DNA of 64,000 nucleotides from assembly GCF_000247815.1 (NCBI RefSeq), contig NC_021674.1, forward strand, positions 34,630,612 to 34,694,611. The letters are read 5' to 3'. This DNA is from Ficedula albicollis. Taxonomy: Eukaryota; Chordata; Aves; Passeriformes; Muscicapidae. This document shows, piece by piece, positions 63,369 to 64,000 of this stretch. A program made the position numbers and the translations under genes. The notes beneath the pieces were generated by a model, which was given only the letters and a program-made list of their open reading frames with translations, did not search any database and was not told the DNA's origin. The first letter of the stretch is position 1; each line of letters opens with the position of its first letter.

Positions 63369-64000
63369 GAACTCACTATTTTCAATAAAAACATCTATGT
63401 GGACTCTCTTATTTAGTTTGGTTTAATTTTTCAAGGTTTTTGAGGAATTAGAGAGGAAAGGGCTCTGGATAGCTGAATGAATCTAAAGCTACCCACCCAC
63501 AACAAACATAAAAGGGATAAAACCCCATTAATTAAAGGAAAGGAAAAGATAATTGCTGGATGCTCTGGGACAGCTATTAATTTGATTCTTATATTAATCA
63601 CCAGAGTGGCAGGTTGCCAGTTTCCAGCTGTTTGCAGTTTTATGTGGCAGGTTATGAACATGCATGTAAATACTTTTTTAAGTGCTAGCTTTTGAAATAA
63701 TTAAATATTCCTCTTCTCTTTTGAAAAATTGAAATAGCATATTGACAAAATGTCAGATTCTGCACTCACTCCATCTGAAAACACTGAGACTAGAGCCTAT
63801 CTAAGCAATTAGTCATGTATTTGAAGCACACTCCCATGTTTAACTCCATCTCTTTTCTAAATACAGTGTCATAAATTGTAAGTGAGGGAAGCACCTCAGC
63901 ACACAAAAACTTGCCAGGCAATGGATTTGAAATAGCCAAGGATTCATCATCTATCTCTTCAATTCTTCCTCTTTTTAACTTGCCCGTAAAGTCCTTTAAA
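63369..64000. other. Unassigned unique DNA at the right edge
   Basis: Complex sequence with overlapping short frames on both strands at 63431-63695 and no known domain. The words CCCCATTAATTAAAGG and GCTATTAATTTGATTC give it the look of a conserved non-coding element, without proof. Confidence 0.5.

Noticed and set aside
62027..63394. ORFs of 453 and 344 codons (REEKR and SSLLF repeats)
   Set aside because: Translations of (GAGAA)n, one of them running through undetermined bases.

Overview
This window looks like intergenic or deep-intronic DNA from a bird nuclear genome, most likely a songbird. The evidence is several fragments of the sauropsid LINE CR1, with its ORF2 C-terminus and its ATTCTATG-like 3' tail, and one solo LTR that starts TGTCCTGG and ends CCAAGACA, a terminus type I associate with passerine endogenous retroviruses. 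The sequence is AT-rich throughout and has no operons, ribosome binding sites or dense ORFs. I could not support any host protein-coding gene, tRNA, rRNA or CRISPR array. The long ORFs are either translations of simple repeats or decayed CR1.

Layout. 1-2490 is unassigned, with a GC-richer block at about 1890-2490. A minus-strand CR1 with an internal duplication lies at about 2495-3490. A solo LTR with an internal 153-bp tandem duplication lies at 6841-7720. From 8.6 to 15 kb there are four two-copy tandem duplications (units of 134, 70, 48 and 102 bp) and a pure (TTTTCC)n array at 14361-14552. A run of 424 C followed by 25 T occupies 15812-16260. A CR1 tail lies at about 16.7 kb. An (AATGG)9-(AATAG)153 array at 20246-21055 is joined to a minus-strand CR1 3' end. 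From 21 to 35 kb there is unique DNA with minor simple repeats. A near-perfect 818/819-bp tandem duplication at 35300-36936 carries one CR1 fragment in each copy. From 37 to 60 kb there is mostly unique DNA with short microsatellites and one CR1 end at about 51.1 kb. Small duplications (67/38 bp and 80 bp) lie at 60.2 and 61.5 kb. A (GAGAA)n array of nearly 1 kb at 62.1-63.4 kb is broken by 135 N, and the flank is repeated on both sides of the gap.

There is no set of genes working together here. What stands out is repeat biology: four very long, pure tracts, three of them homopurine/homopyrimidine, and an unusual number of two-copy tandem duplications of 48-818 bp. Several tracts, especially the C run and the N-gap region, may be assembly artefacts and need raw reads to judge. 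A few stretches of complex unique sequence read like conserved non-coding elements, but this is only an impression. I did not find a new biological system that I can defend.
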